Both the position numbers and the translations under genes were made by a program. Positions 1-10,939 of a stretch of DNA of 64,000 bases are shown in pieces; within the stretch, counting starts at the first letter, position 1; every line of letters begins with the position of its first letter. The stretch covers positions 6,915,001-6,979,000 of the forward strand of contig NC_091693.1 of NCBI RefSeq assembly GCF_041296265.1, given 5' to 3'. Source of the DNA: Equus caballus. Lineage: Eukaryota > Chordata > Mammalia > Perissodactyla > Equidae. The notes under the pieces are model-generated. The model was not told where the DNA came from. It saw only the letters and a program-made list of their open reading frames with translations, and did not search any database.

Positions 1-3
1 CTG

Positions 4-247
4 GGGGCCAGCTGGGTGGTGCAGTGGTTAAGATCACACGTTCTACTTCGGCGGCCCAGGGTTCACCGGTTGGGATCCCGGGTGTGGATCTACCCAACGC
101 TTGGCAAGCCATTCTGTGGCGGGCATCCCACATATAAAGTAGAGGAAGATGGGCACGGATGTTAGCTCAGGGCCAGTCTTCCTCAGCAAAAAGAGGAGAA
201 TTGGTGGCAGATGTTAGCTCAGGGCTAATCTTCCTTAAAAAAAAAAG
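4..247 (+). mobile_element. ERE SINE (tRNA-derived, perissodactyl)
   Basis: A near full-length equine repetitive element begins almost at the window edge. It has the GGGGCCAGC-type head, a tRNA-like A box (GTGGTTAAG), a B-box-like stretch (GGTTGGGATCC), two copies of the GATGTTAGCTCAGGGC motif and an A-rich tail. The left target-site duplication lies outside the window. Confidence 0.88.
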
Positions 248-299
248 GGGGGGGGGAAGCGTCCTATGTTCCACCCCCCAGGAAATCCTCTCTCCCCCA

Positions 300-560
300 A
301 TCTAGTCCAATCCCCGGGTAGCTGCTATTAACATATGATAAAAGTCCTTTTTGGCTTCCCAAAAGTTTATATTGACACATCCATATATACTTATATAAGC
401 ACGCACATACATATTTAATAGAATCCTGCTTTAAATATTGCTTTGCAACTTGCTTTCTTTGCTTAACTATGTATTATGATCATCTTTCCATGTCAGTATA
501 TAAGAATTCATCTCTTTTCTTTTCTACTGTTTGGCAACGTATTCCAGAGTATCAGTGTGC
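300..560 (-). repeat. Old LINE-like fragment
   Basis: This AT-rich stretch contains a phrase close to CATCTTTCCATGTCAGTA, which is common in old L1-type tails. The family and orientation are from memory and uncertain. No gene is seen between 250 and 1100. Confidence 0.3.
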
Positions 561-1109
561 CTTAGGCCATCCTGATCTGTTGTTAAGCAAACAAGGCAAG
601 GAGCAGAGCAGTATGCAGAAGCGACTTCATTTTCATAGAAATGATATACACATGCTTCCCATGAAGGACTCCTCTGAGGAGGGAGTGGAATGGAGAGCTG
701 AGAGGTGCAGGAATTTTCACACCATATATATCCTTATAATGTTTGAAAAAATTTTATAAAGATCATCTACTACTTTTCAAGAAGAAAAACCAGCAAAAGG
801 GTTTCTAAAGTTCTAAGCAAGATACAGCTGTCTTTTCCAGCCAGAATTTTGAAAACGCCACGTAGATGTGTTATGCACCATATTTTAACACACACGAGCC
901 GCTCCGGATAACTCGCCTGACTGGCTTTTCTGCAAGCCCTGGAATGAAACTTTCCCCCGACCCCGGGCACATATTTGACTGTCTCGTAAACGTGTCAAGG
1001 AAAGCGGGGATTTCATCCTAATCTACTTTTAGATTTAGGTCTGTCCTCATGAGAAAGTTCACAGTGACTGAGTCTGTGATGGCTTCTCTGAGAGGCAAAG
1101 AGGCAGCGC

Positions 1110-1240
1110 TGAGTTTGCACCAGGCCGGCCGCACTCTGGGCCTCAGTGCGCCCCTCTGCAAAACGGGGGTTCTAACAGTGCCAACCTCATGGCGTAGGAC
1201 CCAACACATCCTAAGAGCTCAGGAACCAGTAGACCTTTTG
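1110..1240 (+). repeat. MIR-like SINE fragment
   Basis: The segment resembles the MIR core: a 'gggcctcagtg..cctctgcaaaacggggg' phrase followed by 'aacagtgccaacctcat'. It is strongly diverged. Confidence 0.4.
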
Positions 1241-1579
1241 TTATGAATCGGGAATTTTCTTGATCACCTGTAATCAAAATGAAATGCAGAAATACACTGC
1301 CTGCTGAGGCTGCAACTGTCTCTGGTGAACCCCAGTTTCAAATGTTTGGGATTCCACCATCTTTGATATGCAGAAGCTGATTTACCAAACTGACTCACAT
1401 ATTTGCACTTACAAATGTCAAGTCACACTGGCAAATGCTTGGTGCTTTCACTGACAGACGCCCAGGCCATGGGCTCAGCATATGTTAGAGTTAATGTGAT
1501 GCTTTCTGTCTGAGGGTCGTTAAAGAATGTTTGTGGCATTAATGCAGATTGATATGCATCAAATCAGTTTTCCCCTTAA

Positions 1580-1870
1580 AAATCACACTGAAAAAGAATA
1601 TTTAATGTCATGGGAAAAGAAGTGGGAAATTATTAAGCAAAAAAGGAAGATTACAAAGTAGCTGGCCAAGTATGATTGCGTTTCTCATGAAAACATCAAA
1701 ACGTGCGTGTTTGCCTTAAAACTGTAAAACAAAAAAGTCTCCCAAAGGTTAACATTGGTTATTAAGGAAGAAGAGACAGTTGCAGGGGATTTTTATTTCA
1801 TTCCTTGGGCAGTTTGGTATTTTCCAAATAGTCTGTGATGATTATTGCTTTTGTCCTCCAACAAAACTCA
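1580..1870 (+). repeat. Old L1 3'-end-like fragment
   Basis: The A-rich text resembles the tail of old L1 elements (AAGAATATTTAATG, then a GGTTAACATTGGTTATT phrase and a pyrimidine-rich GATTTTTATTTCATT). No coding is evident between 1240 and 2300. Confidence 0.42.
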
Positions 1871-2334
1871 AGAAATAAATGTTAATAGAAATGTCATTGC
1901 GGGACAGGAGGTGTGCATTGAGAAAAGACTTATTCTGCTAAACATTTTCAAATTTTACCTGAGCAGTTAAGACAGCTCAGGCCTGGCCAGACACTGGAGA
2001 CTTGGGGTCAAGCTGGCCTCTGGGCAGCAGGCAGGAAGGCCTCCACCTCTGCCCCACATCTGCCACTACCCTCTCTGGCTCCATCTGGCCACATACCTGC
2101 AGAGGGCAGCTCAGCCGGACTGGCAGCTGTTTGGCCTGGCCAAGGCAGGCCTCAACCGGCAGGACAGGTTCATCTGCCCCAGCCCCTCCACTCAGAGGCC
2201 CGCTCCTGTGGGTGAGAGGGGAGCAAGGAGATGAGAGAGAAGTGAGGCTCCCAGGACAACCTAAAAGAGAGGCAGCCATTCGATGGCTGTTCCTCCTGCA
2301 CCCCTACATGACCACATCTGTCCATGGCTCGATG

Positions 2335-2490
2335 CAGGCTCTAACCCTCCATGGCTCCCCAGTGCCCTCAGCACCAAGTCCAGCTCCTCGGCCTGGCACT
2401 GAGGGGCCTATGTGGCCCATCTCCTTGCCACTTCCCAGGCTTATCTCTCTCTCCTACCCTACTGAACCAAGCTCTTCTTCACCATCTGAG
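2335..2490 (+). repeat. L2-like LINE fragment
   Basis: The phrase 'catggctccccagtgccctcagcaccaagtccagctcctcggcctggc' follows the L2 3' region (CATGGCTCCC..TGCC..AAAGTCCAA). Family assigned by eye. Confidence 0.42.
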
Positions 2491-2639
2491 AGCAGAGAAT
2501 GGAAAGAATCAACTATAATGTTATATAGCCATCAAGCAGGCACACACCTCTGAATATATCCACTGTTGCTTACACTCCTTCCATGAGGGCAAGTTGGCTT
2601 AGTCACTAAAATGTGAAACTCATATCCCTTTGACCTGAC

Positions 2640-3178
2640 TGAGTCCACCTCTGAGAGTTCATCCTGCATATGCACTCACAAGTGTGCAAGACCCATGTAC
2701 AAGGGTAACGGAAAAGCAACAAACGAGAAACAGCCCAAATCACAACAGAAGGGAACTGGTTATACAATTCATTTATATTCACACCATGGAATGCTATGCA
2801 TCCCAGTTAAAAGGGAGCCACAGTCATAGTTGCTGATACAAAACCATCTCCAAGATACATTTTCCACCGAGAAAGATGCAAAGCGCAGAACCAAATGTAG
2901 CTAAATGCAATGTGACATGCTGGAGGGGATCCTGGGAGAGAAAAAAAGACAGAAGTGGAAAAATTAGCGCAATCTCAATAGTCTGGAGTCTCATCAATGG
3001 TACCATCCATTAACATTGGTACCAATGTTAACTGCTTGGTTTTGATAAATGTTCTCGGCTATGTGATGTGTTAACATCAGGGGCAACTGGGTGAAGGGTA
3101 TACAAGAATTCTCCGTACTGTCTTTGCAACTTTTCTGTAAATTTAAAATTCTTCCCATATAAAAAGTTTATTTAAAAA
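2640..3178 (+). repeat. L1M-type 3' end
   Basis: This ends with the usual old L1 3' sequence: ACACCATGGAATGCTATGC, then CATCTCCAAGATACAT, then a TGGGTGAAGGGTATAC and CAACTTTTCTGTAAAT series before the A-rich tail AATAAAAAGT-like stretch. It is the 3' portion only. Confidence 0.6.
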
Positions 3179-3179
3179 A

Positions 3180-4060
3180 CTGAATGTATGATTCTATGTT
3201 TGTAGGACTCTAGACAGGAGACAAAAGGAAAAGTTGCTGTATGCACGAGATACATCCTTTCTTACAGAGTGTTTTATTTTTATGATTAATTTTCCTTAAT
3301 TCAGGAATGATTACCCATTTTGACAATTGATGAATATTTAAAAAATAATTTATATCCACACTTGCATCATAATTTTTTCAGAGTGCCACATGTCATTATT
3401 GGAAATTTTTTACCTGTGGCATTATTTGAGAATGTCTTCACTTTGGATTGCAGGAAGAAATTACACTGGGCTGAGGAATGGAGTGAAAGGAAACACAGGG
3501 CAATTCACTAGAAGCCAACTCACAAAATGTTCATGTGGCCAAACGGCCGACTCACTGAATTTACCAAAAATGCTTTCACCAATGTTAACCCAAATGGTTT
3601 AACAGGTTGTAGGGAAATGGATTTTCAGCTGTGGTCCCCTCAGAACCACTGAGCTCAAAGTGTCCTGAGTCAGAGACAGAGCAGACAGCAGAGAGCAGGA
3701 TTCCCAGAAGGGCAGGAACCTGGAGGCAGTATTGTCTTCAGGCAAGTCTGGCCACTGACTTTGCTGGCTCCCCAATGTGGCCTTGCTGATCATGAGTTAG
3801 TGGTGAGAACCAAGAGTCCAATGTGGGTTAACCTCCCCTAGAGGGGAAAGCTTACATTGTTATATAAGGTCTTCCAGAATGGTGATGTAAGTCCTGGGTA
3901 CCCAAGGGCTGTGATATTATAAGAACTGAACTTTCCAGAACCAGTGAGAACCTATCTTACCCAGAAAACATTGCTGATACCTTATGCCCCAAGGACTGGG
4001 GGCCCAGGAAGCTATATCGAGACAGGTTGCATCTGCCCCTGTCTTAGGTGGTAAAATTGT
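3180..4060. other. No gene seen; AT-rich then mixed sequence
   Basis: No supported gene, RNA or clear repeat was recognised here. The first 400 bases are AT-rich and the remainder is ordinary unique-looking sequence. Short open frames in it lack any recognisable domain. Confidence 0.4.
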
Positions 4061-4290
4061 GACTATCATCGGCTCACTCACGCCTTCAAATATGATTGCC
4101 TGCCCATCATGTACCTCAGGCACTGTTCTAGGCTCAGGGAACCCAGCAGGGAACAAATCAGACCTCAGTGTCTCCCTTTATAAAGCTTACCTTCTGGAGG
4201 GGGAAAAAGAGAAAACTAGTAAGGGAAACAGACATATCAGGGGATAGTAAGTGCTAAGAAAAAAAATAAAATGGAAAAGAATGTTTAAAA
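4060..4290 (+). repeat. Ancient interspersed repeat-like segment
   Basis: The phrase CAGGCACTGTTCTAGGCTCAGGGAACCCAGCAGGGAACAAAT, split here as 'caggcactgttctaggct' and 'cagcagggaacaaat', matches a family repeated elsewhere in mammals and again near 62.4 kb and 63.3 kb. I cannot name its class with certainty; LINE-derived is my best guess. Confidence 0.35.
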
Positions 4291-4808
4291 ACTAGCAGGA
4301 AGGGAGGCAGGGAGTTCCAGCACCATACCTGCATCCTGGCTGGTGGGTGAACTTCCAGCGGTGGCCTGTGCCACCTCCAGTTTGCTTCCCTTTGTCCTAG
4401 TTGGATGCTGTGCTGTCCCATCGCCATGTGTGGTGTTGGGGGAAGCTCCAACTGACCATTCCTGGGGCACATGCCTACCTTGGAGCAGGGATGGAGTCAG
4501 CTGCATTCAATGGGCCCAGCCTGGGAGCGGGGAGGAGTTGGTTACCCAGAGCGGGCTCAAGCCCTGAGCCTAGGGAAGGGTGAATAGACTCTGGGGACAG
4601 AAAAGACCCTATCCCCTCCCCCTGTCAACCTCCCTCCTGACAATTGGGAGATAAATGACACAGAAAGCACTGAGAAGTCAATGTTAGCCATCATCACCTC
4701 TGTTGTTTTTATTAATATCAGGGGCCCCCATCAATACAATAAAAATAAATTATCCATTTATTGCCTCTTAGCTCCAACATTTATCAGCAGACACAAGGTT
4801 AGACCTTG

Positions 4809-4823
4809 TCAGTAGAGGGCGCT
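4809..4823 (+). promoter_or_regulatory. CTCF-like site
   Basis: TCAGTAGAGGGCGCT matches the CTCF core consensus CCASYAGRKGGCRSY at 14 of 15 positions; only the first base differs. It lies in gene-free sequence and has a second CTCF-like site 87 bp downstream in the same orientation. Confidence 0.5.
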
Positions 4824-4895
4824 GGAGGGACACTGCAGGAGTTGGGGGCTTCTCTCCAGATTCCAGTGCTTTGTCCTTGTTCCTACTGGGTGTGA

Positions 4896-4910
4896 CCAGC
4901 AGGTGGCTGT
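4896..4910 (+). promoter_or_regulatory. CTCF-like site, second of a pair
   Basis: CCAGCAGGTGGCTGT matches the CTCF core consensus at 14 of 15 positions; the mismatch is the thirteenth base. It has the same orientation as the site at 4809. Confidence 0.48.
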
Positions 4911-5239
4911 TATTCTTCACAGTGCAACTGGCCACCTTCCAGCACCTTCTTAAGCCCAGCTAGGGACGTGCCACTTAACCTAAGACATTTATTAAAAACG
5001 TGAAGTAGAATCATGGTTTCTCACTGAACTGTCTTCAGATGCTCTGCAAATGGAAATAGAAAGATACAAAACAAAACAAAATGGTCTTTTGGAAGAGCCA
5101 TTTCCAGTCCCGCTGGGAAAAAATCATCAAAACAAGATCCCTGGCATAAAAGTTCATCTCATAAAATTTAATTCAGAAAATTGAGGAAACAAATCTGGAA
5201 ACTGAAGGAATTTTTCAACTTTCAAGAATTATACCAAGT

Positions 5240-5741
5240 CAAGGCAAGTGATATTTGTTGCCTAGAAACTCCTCTGGTCCAGGGTGTATCAGCTTTTGTT
5301 AACCATCCCAAAATTCAATGGCTTAAAATACTGGTTATTTTTTAGCTCCTGATTCTGTGGGACCACCTGGGCTGAGCTCAGCCAGGAAGTTCTTCTGTTG
5401 ATCTCACCTGGGCTCACTCATGCAGCTGCAGTCAGCTAGTGGGATGACTGGGGGCTGGTTGGTCTAGGGTGGTCTCCCTAACATGTATGGCTGGCTGGCA
5501 GTTGGCATAGGTGGCTGGGGTGATGGCTCTGACTGAGTCAGTGTCCACAGCAGGCCAGCCTAAGATTATTCACAAAGCGGTACTCGCAGGGTTCCCAAGA
5601 GCAGCAAGAGAGGACAAGTTCCAAATACACAAGCAATTTGTAAGTCTCTGCTTTTGTCACATTTGCTATTGTCCCATTGGTCAAAGCAAGTCAATGGCTA
5701 GGGCCAGAGTTAGTGTGGGAGGTGTACAGATGGGAGCAGAA
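5240..5741. repeat. Diverged interspersed repeat, class not assigned
   Basis: The text 'attcaatggcttaaaat', 'ctcctgattctgtggg' and 'cattggtcaaagcaag' recalls a common mammalian interspersed repeat. I cannot place the family from memory. The ERE at 5775 is inserted at its right end. Confidence 0.35.
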
Positions 5742-5756
5742 CTATGGAAGCCATTT
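5742..5756. repeat. Target-site duplication, left copy
   Basis: CTATGGAAGCCATTT is repeated exactly at 5992-6006, on the far side of the minus-strand ERE. A 15-bp duplication is typical of L1-mediated SINE insertion. Confidence 0.88.
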
Positions 5757-5774
5757 ATATATATATATATTTTT

Positions 5775-5991
5775 TTTTTAAAGATTTTTTTTTTCCTTTT
5801 TCTCCCTGAAGCCCCCCAGTACATAGTTGTATATTCTTCGTTGTGGGTCCTTCTAGTTGTGGCATGTGGGACGCCGCCTCAGCGTGGTTTGATGAGCGGT
5901 GTCATGTCCACGCCCAGGATTCGAACCAACGAAACACTGGGCCGCCTGCAGCGGAGCGTGTGAACTTAACACTAGGCCACGGGGCCGGCCC
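5775..5991 (-). mobile_element. ERE SINE, minus strand, with target-site duplication
   Basis: Read on the minus strand this begins GGGGCCGGCCCCGTGGCC, has a tRNA-like promoter region (AAGTTCACACGCTCC and a GGTTCGAATCC-type B box) and ends in A-rich sequence, seen here as poly-T at 5770-5800. Perfect 15-bp flanking repeats (5742-5756 and 5992-6006) show a fairly recent insertion. The repeat type points to a perissodactyl genome. Confidence 0.93.
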
Positions 5992-6006
5992 CTATGGAAG
6001 CCATTT
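5992..6006. repeat. Target-site duplication, right copy
   Basis: Identical to 5742-5756; it directly abuts the head of the minus-strand ERE. Confidence 0.88.
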
Positions 6007-6514
6007 TAACAAACAATCTACCACACAGGGGATCCAAGATGATAAAAAAGATGCCAGCAGTCCCTAGCAGAGCTCTATTTGAGAGTGTTCCACGCTGTGA
6101 CCTCCTCAAATGGCCTGCAGTTCCCAGGAAGAGGCCAGACGGGAAACAGTACCGACAGCAGCCTGGACCTTGGGTCATCCCTCCAGTAACTAAAGAGCTG
6201 TCCTATGAATAGGTGCCTTTTTCTGAATTTCAGATATCACAAAAGATGAAGGAGACAATGCGTTAACTAAATTCATGTTTCAAAACTCAAGTAGGAGGTC
6301 TATCAAACATGTGAAGATTCCCTTAGATGACTTCTCAGATGCCCTGGGCAGTGGAACGGAAAGAAATAGAAAAGGTAAAAGGTTAAGAAAATGGTCTTCT
6401 TTCAGCTCTACTTCAGCACAATTCAACATATAATTAAAGGAAGGTCCCTAGTGTTCAAGTTCCTCTTGCTGTCCAAAAAGAATACCTAAGATTAAATTGC
6501 TAAGGACGTCCCAT

Positions 6515-6755
6515 CTTCACCACTTCTTTTCAACATCATAATGGAAGTCCTAGCTAGTGCAATAAGACAAGAAAAGGAAATAAAAGGTATACAGATCAAG
6601 AAGGAAGAAATAAAACTGTCTCTGTTCATAGACGACATAATTGTCTTAGGTAGAAAATCTGAAAGAATCGACAAAAAACACTCTTGGAACTAATAAGCAA
6701 TCATAGCAAAATTGCACGCAACAAGGTTAATATACAAAATATCAAACTGCTAGTT
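6515..6755 (+). mobile_element. L1 ORF2 fragment (reverse transcriptase region)
   Basis: The bases run parallel to the L1 ORF2 segment around the reverse-transcriptase active site: CACTTCTTTTCAACATCATA, then GAAGTCCTAGCTAGTGCAAT, then AAACTGTCTCTGTTCATAGA followed by the GACGAC of the catalytic aspartates. Only about 240 bp remain, and the frame is broken, so this is a dead fragment. Confidence 0.7.
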
Positions 6756-6759
6756 CGGG

Positions 6760-7585
6760 CCTCACGTCTACTGATCACACCCGTACCTGATGCCAACAGA
6801 GTTACCACCAAGCGTGACAGAGGATGGGTCTAGAAATAACAGGTGCAATCACTGACAGCTTTTGGAGATTTACAATCATGAGATGCAAGTGCTGTTTCCT
6901 CGTAGATCCTCCTGACCTTCCTCAAGAAAGCGATGACCGATCAAGTCAAAAGCAGATGAGTTTATGGTAGATTTCCATGCCATGGCACCAAATCTTTCGG
7001 TAAAGTCAAATGTTCTGATCAGGAAGGAATGAGGTTAACAGCCACTATGACTCATGCCATATACATTTTACTTAAATATCAAGATATTTTGTGGGCAAGC
7101 AGCCCTATTTTGATCTCACATACATATAGAACGCTAACCATATTTGTCCTCAAGCAGAGTGAGTGATAAAACCCTAATAAAATTTAATCTTCTGAAAACA
7201 TTCCTTTAAAATACTGGAAATCCCATTGGTTGTTGCTAAAAAAAACTTTCAAGGTATTTTCAAAGTAGTTCACAAAGTGTATCATTTAAAAAGCATACAT
7301 TATCACTAGATAAAACTAACTACATGTCTATGTTTTCCCCCTAAAAAAGTCGAGTATGTTTGTATGTTTCCTCATCTCAAGAGATTTTTGTCTGAATAGC
7401 TTCATAAAAAGTAGAATGTGTTCAAGGCGAAAAACTTTTTTTAAAAAAATTGAGGGAGTATTGATAAAATAAGAAAGGCAGAATGTCGATAACTGTTGCA
7501 TCTGAGTGATAGGTACATGGGGATTCATTAAATTATTCTCTGTAAAAAGTAAACACCTCCTTCAAGGACTTTGCTTGGCTCTTAG
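6760..7585. other. No gene seen; AT-rich unique sequence
   Basis: No gene or clear repeat was recognised. The sequence is AT-rich with short open frames only. Confidence 0.4.
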
Positions 7586-7589
7586 GACA

Positions 7590-7940
7590 ATGCCAGCACA
7601 TCTGAGCATGGCCTGATAAGCCGGGCCCTGCTGACCACCCCTGCCTCACTGTCCCCTGCTTCCCCTTGCTTTGCTCTCTCACTCCAGACACGCTGAACTT
7701 CTGGGTCACACTTCCTCCTGCCCCAGAGCTCTGGAACCTGCTTTCCTACTGCCCAGAAGACTGTCCCCAGTCCCTAGCCTAGTTAGCGAGTACTCATCCT
7801 TCAGATCTTAGTGCAAGCTTCACTTCCTCCAGGATGTCTTTCTTGAAAACCCTGGCCAGGTCAGAGTCCTGTTTTACTTTCTTAAAGTATCCATCTCATG
7901 ATTTTTCTTCAGAGCACTTAGTACAGTTTTAATTTTACTT
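7590..7940 (+). repeat. L2 LINE fragment
   Basis: Typical L2 3'-region phrases occur in order: a 'cctgcctcactgtccc' stretch, 'cagagctctggaacctgc', then 'cttcagatcttagtgcaagc' and 'cttcacttcctccaggatgt', and a final 'tccatctcatgatttttctt'. Confidence 0.58.
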
Positions 7941-7944
7941 GGAA

Positions 7945-8140
7945 TTAATAACAAACGCCAACATTTAAGGAGCACTTACTCTGTTCCAGGGGCTGTTCTA
8001 AGAACTTTATGGGTGTCTGCTCATTTGATTCTCTCAAGGCACAGAAAGTGGAAGAAACTCACTCAAGCTCACATGATTGGTAAATGACAGGCAGCACCCA
8101 AACCCTGCCAGTCTTGTTCCGGAGTTGACATCTTACCGAT
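7945..8140 (-). repeat. MIR SINE
   Basis: Minus-strand MIR: CAACATTTAAGGAGCACTTA and CTGTTCTAAGAACTTTATGG near the left end, then ATTTGATTCTCTCAAGGCA and a degenerate 'ctcaagctcacatg' segment. Confidence 0.72.
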
Positions 8141-8221
8141 TCTGCCCTGCTCTCTCCCCTTGATATAAATAATATGCATCTCCCCTACAAGACTGTGAGC
8201 CCCTCAATGGTAGATATTCAG

Positions 8222-8940
8222 TGTTAGGGACTGAATTGTGTCCCCCCAGAATGCATATGTTGAAGCCCTAACCCTCAATGTGACTTTAAGGAGGGAATTA
8301 AGGTTAAATGAAGTCATAAGTGTGGGGCCCTAATCCAATAGGACTGATGTCCTTATGTCTTAGTCCATTTGGCTGCTATTACAGAATACCACAGACTGGA
8401 TGGACAGAAATTTATTGCTCACAGTTCTGGAGGCTGGAAGGCCAAAATCAAGGCACTGGCAGATTTGGCATCTGGTTAGGACCTGCCTTCTGGTTCATAG
8501 ATAGCTGTCTTCTTGCTGTAACATCACATGGTGGAAGGGATAAGGGAGTTCTCCGGGGCCTCTTTCATAAAGGCACTAATCCCATTCATGAGGGCTCCAT
8601 CCTCATGACCTAAGCACTTCCCAAAGGCCCCATCTCCCAATATCATCACATTGGGGATTAGGTTCAGCATATGAATTTTTTTGGGGGGGGAGGAACAAAC
8701 ATTCAGTCTATGGCACCTTATAAGAAGAGGAAGAGACCCCAGAAATGTGCGTGCACAGAGGACAGGCCACATGAGGACACAGTAAGAAGGCAGCTGTCTG
8801 CAAGCCAAGGAGAGAGGCCTCAGGAGAACAACCCAGCTAGCACCTTGATCTTGGACTTGCAGCCTCCAGAACTGTGAGAAATAAATTTCTGACGTTTAAA
8901 CCACCCAGTCTGTGGTATTTTGTCATAGCAGACTAATACA
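8222..8940 (+). mobile_element. MaLR solo LTR (MLT1/MST-like), split by a second LTR
   Basis: An old ERVL-MaLR long terminal repeat, starting with GACTGAATTGTGTCCCCCC and ending with CAGACTAATACA, lies on the plus strand. It carries the usual ACTGTGAGAAATAAATTTCT stretch near its 3' end. A second MaLR LTR in the opposite direction (8356-8715) interrupts it. No internal retroviral genes are present. It is a fossil, probably shared by placental mammals. Confidence 0.82.
8356..8715 (-). mobile_element. MaLR solo LTR (MST-like) nested in another LTR
   Basis: This minus-strand LTR begins TGTCTTAGTCCATTT and ends TCTATGGCA on the plus strand, and carries GTTCTGGAGGCTGG and CATGAGGGCTCCATCCTCAT. 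The 5-bp repeat CCTTA flanks it at 8351-8355 and 8716-8720, the duplication size expected of this family. It is a fossil solo LTR and is younger than the element it interrupts. Confidence 0.86.
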
Positions 8941-8944
8941 GTCC

Positions 8945-9275
8945 ATCTCTTCTTGCTTTCCATTATATACTTTGTACCAAACAATGTGTCTAGCACATAG
9001 TTGGTACTCCAAAAATATATACTCAAGTGTTACCACCTTTTCTGGGAAGTCTTCCCTCACCCTTTTTCCTCCCCTGCTCATGGCTTAAGTGCCCCTTGTG
9101 GGCTTCAGTTGCTACACTTTCCACTTGGTTCTGGAAGGATATGGTTTGAGATCTAATTCCTTTCTAGAAGGTTAAATCTTTGAATTTAAAGATTTGAAAG
9201 GGGCTGAGTCTTCTACAGGGCTCAGCACAGATGGCATATGCTGATAGAGTTTAATAAACATTGAGAGAATGCAAG
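8945..9275 (+). repeat. L2-like LINE fragments
   Basis: Segments 'gtgtctagcacatagttggt', 'tctgggaagtcttccctcac' and 'gagtttaataaacattgag' resemble the L2 3' end. The two parts may be separate insertions. Confidence 0.45.
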
Positions 9276-9279
9276 TCTC

Positions 9280-9425
9280 CTGTCCCCTACACATGAACCC
9301 TGGATGGGAAGCAAGAAAACCTGAGTTCTGAGTGTTATCTCTAAATTCCTGTGCAACCTTGGACACCAAGCCTTGAAAGTAATCATGGCCTTGAGTTTCT
9401 CCAGAGATCAAAACTTTGGGAAAGT
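9280..9425 (+). repeat. MIR-like SINE fragment
   Basis: Diverged MIR order: AAAACCTGAGTTCTGAGTG, then 'ctgtgcaaccttggac', then 'ccttgagtttctcc'. Confidence 0.42.
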
Positions 9426-9494
9426 CCTTTGTTCTCTGAAAAGTACAGGGTAATTTTTACATCTGTTATGAACGTTTGAGCAGTGGAGCTGGGC

Positions 9495-9645
9495 TCCTGG
9501 GACTTACTCATCCTCCCACCCAATCTGGACTTCTTGCTGTACCTCAAACATACTAAGGTCACACCTGTCTCAGGGCCTTTGCACTGCTACCTCTTCTGGG
9601 AACACACTTCCCTCAGATTTTCCTATGGCAAATATCCAGCCTTAA
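9495..9645 (+). repeat. L2 LINE fragment
   Basis: CTGGACTTCTTGCTGTACCT, CTCAGGGCCTTTGCACTGCT and ACACTTCCCTCAGATTTTCC follow the L2 consensus order. Confidence 0.6.
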
Positions 9646-9739
9646 TTTTCAGTGTCTACACCAGAGTCAAGGCAGGTGATGCTGATGGCAGGGAACCAAC
9701 TCAGTTTCAGGGCACTGGGGAAGAAAAGAGATGCCACTG

Positions 9740-9950
9740 TTCTATTAGTTCATTTAATCCTCTCAACAGTCCTGAGAGGTATTTACCATCATTATCCTCA
9801 CTTTAAAGATGAGGAAATTGAGGCCAAGAGAAGGTAAGCAACTTGCCAAAGGTCTCACAACTAGTAAGCAGCAAGGCCAGGATATGAATCCAGGCAGTTT
9901 GGATCCCGTGTCCAGCTTCCTAACCACAAGGCTCTCTGCTTCTCAGCATA
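9740..9950 (-). repeat. MIR SINE
   Basis: Clear minus-strand MIR: GATGAGGAAATTGAGGCCAA, GCAACTTGCCAAAGGTCTCA and a GAATCCAGGCAGTTTGGATC segment. Confidence 0.78.
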
Positions 9951-10159
9951 CTTTAAAGCATAGTTAGCATAGGGTCTGGCATGGGGTAGTTGCTCAATAA
10001 TCCACAGTTATTTCTCTACTCCTCTCAGACACTTGATTCTCCTAATCTTAGAATCTGACCACCAGAATGAAGCCGACAACCCTGCCTCCTCCTTCTTGTC
10101 AGAGCACAGGGTCCCTCGCTCCATCTTCTCATGCCTGCGCACGCTGGACAGCTGGATGT

Positions 10160-10390
10160 GAGGGCTCTGGGGTAAGGCTCTCTGGGATCCCATCCAGCCT
10201 CCACCTTTCGCTAGCTCTGTAAACACAGGAATGTTACATCCCTCTCTGGGTCTCAGTTTCCTCACCTGTAAAATGGGGACAGTAACAATCCCTTTTGTCC
10301 TAGAATTATTGCAAGCATTCAGTGAGAACATGCATGCAGAATGCCTTCTTCTTCACCTGGCCCAGAAAAAATGTTCGATAAATTGTAGCA
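10160..10390 (+). repeat. MIR SINE
   Basis: TGGGTCTCAGTTTCCTCACC and TGTAAAATGGGGACAGTAAC mark the MIR core in plus orientation. Confidence 0.68.
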
Positions 10391-10584
10391 GTTACGATTA
10401 GGGCTTCTCAATGAGAAGTCCCTTTTCAAAGGGTCTGAGGCTGTGAAATACACTCCCAACCACCGTTAGGGCCAAAGTTGGGACCAGATGAACTCTTGTT
10501 TGCAGACAAGCCAGGCTGGGCGAGAGGGCTCAGCTGACCCAACCCAGGATGAACCGACAAGCAATTCTTGGAGACAATGAGGTT

Positions 10585-10720
10585 CGGGGGTGACCCCCTA
10601 GGATCTGACAGCCCCAGGTCTGAATTCCAACTCTGATTTCTCCTGAGGCCTCAGTTTCTCCGTCTCTCAAACGGGAAGGGAGCAGTGTGAGGAGCGACTG
10701 AGAACGTGGGTCTGGATTCA
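10585..10720 (+). repeat. MIR-like fragment
   Basis: TCTGAATTCCAACTCTGATT and GGCCTCAGTTTCTCCGTCTC match MIR order in the plus direction. Confidence 0.5.
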
Positions 10721-10939
10721 GAAGGGTTTGTCTCACTAGTTCTAGTCCATGCTCAGCCACGGACCAGCTTTGTGAGCTGAGCTGAGGGTCTCCTCTCCGT
10801 GAGCTCAATTGCCTGTTCCAATGGGTGTCGTCACCATCCCTCTTCCTAGGTGGGTATGAGGATTCCCCAGGACCACGTGTGTCCGTGCTCTGGACACCGT
10901 AGCTGTCAGGATGGGAGGCAGGTGTACCAACGCTTAGAA

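Noticed and set aside
6515-6755. Minus-strand open frame over L1 sequence as a gene
   Set aside because: The plus strand clearly matches L1 ORF2, so the open frame is a shadow.
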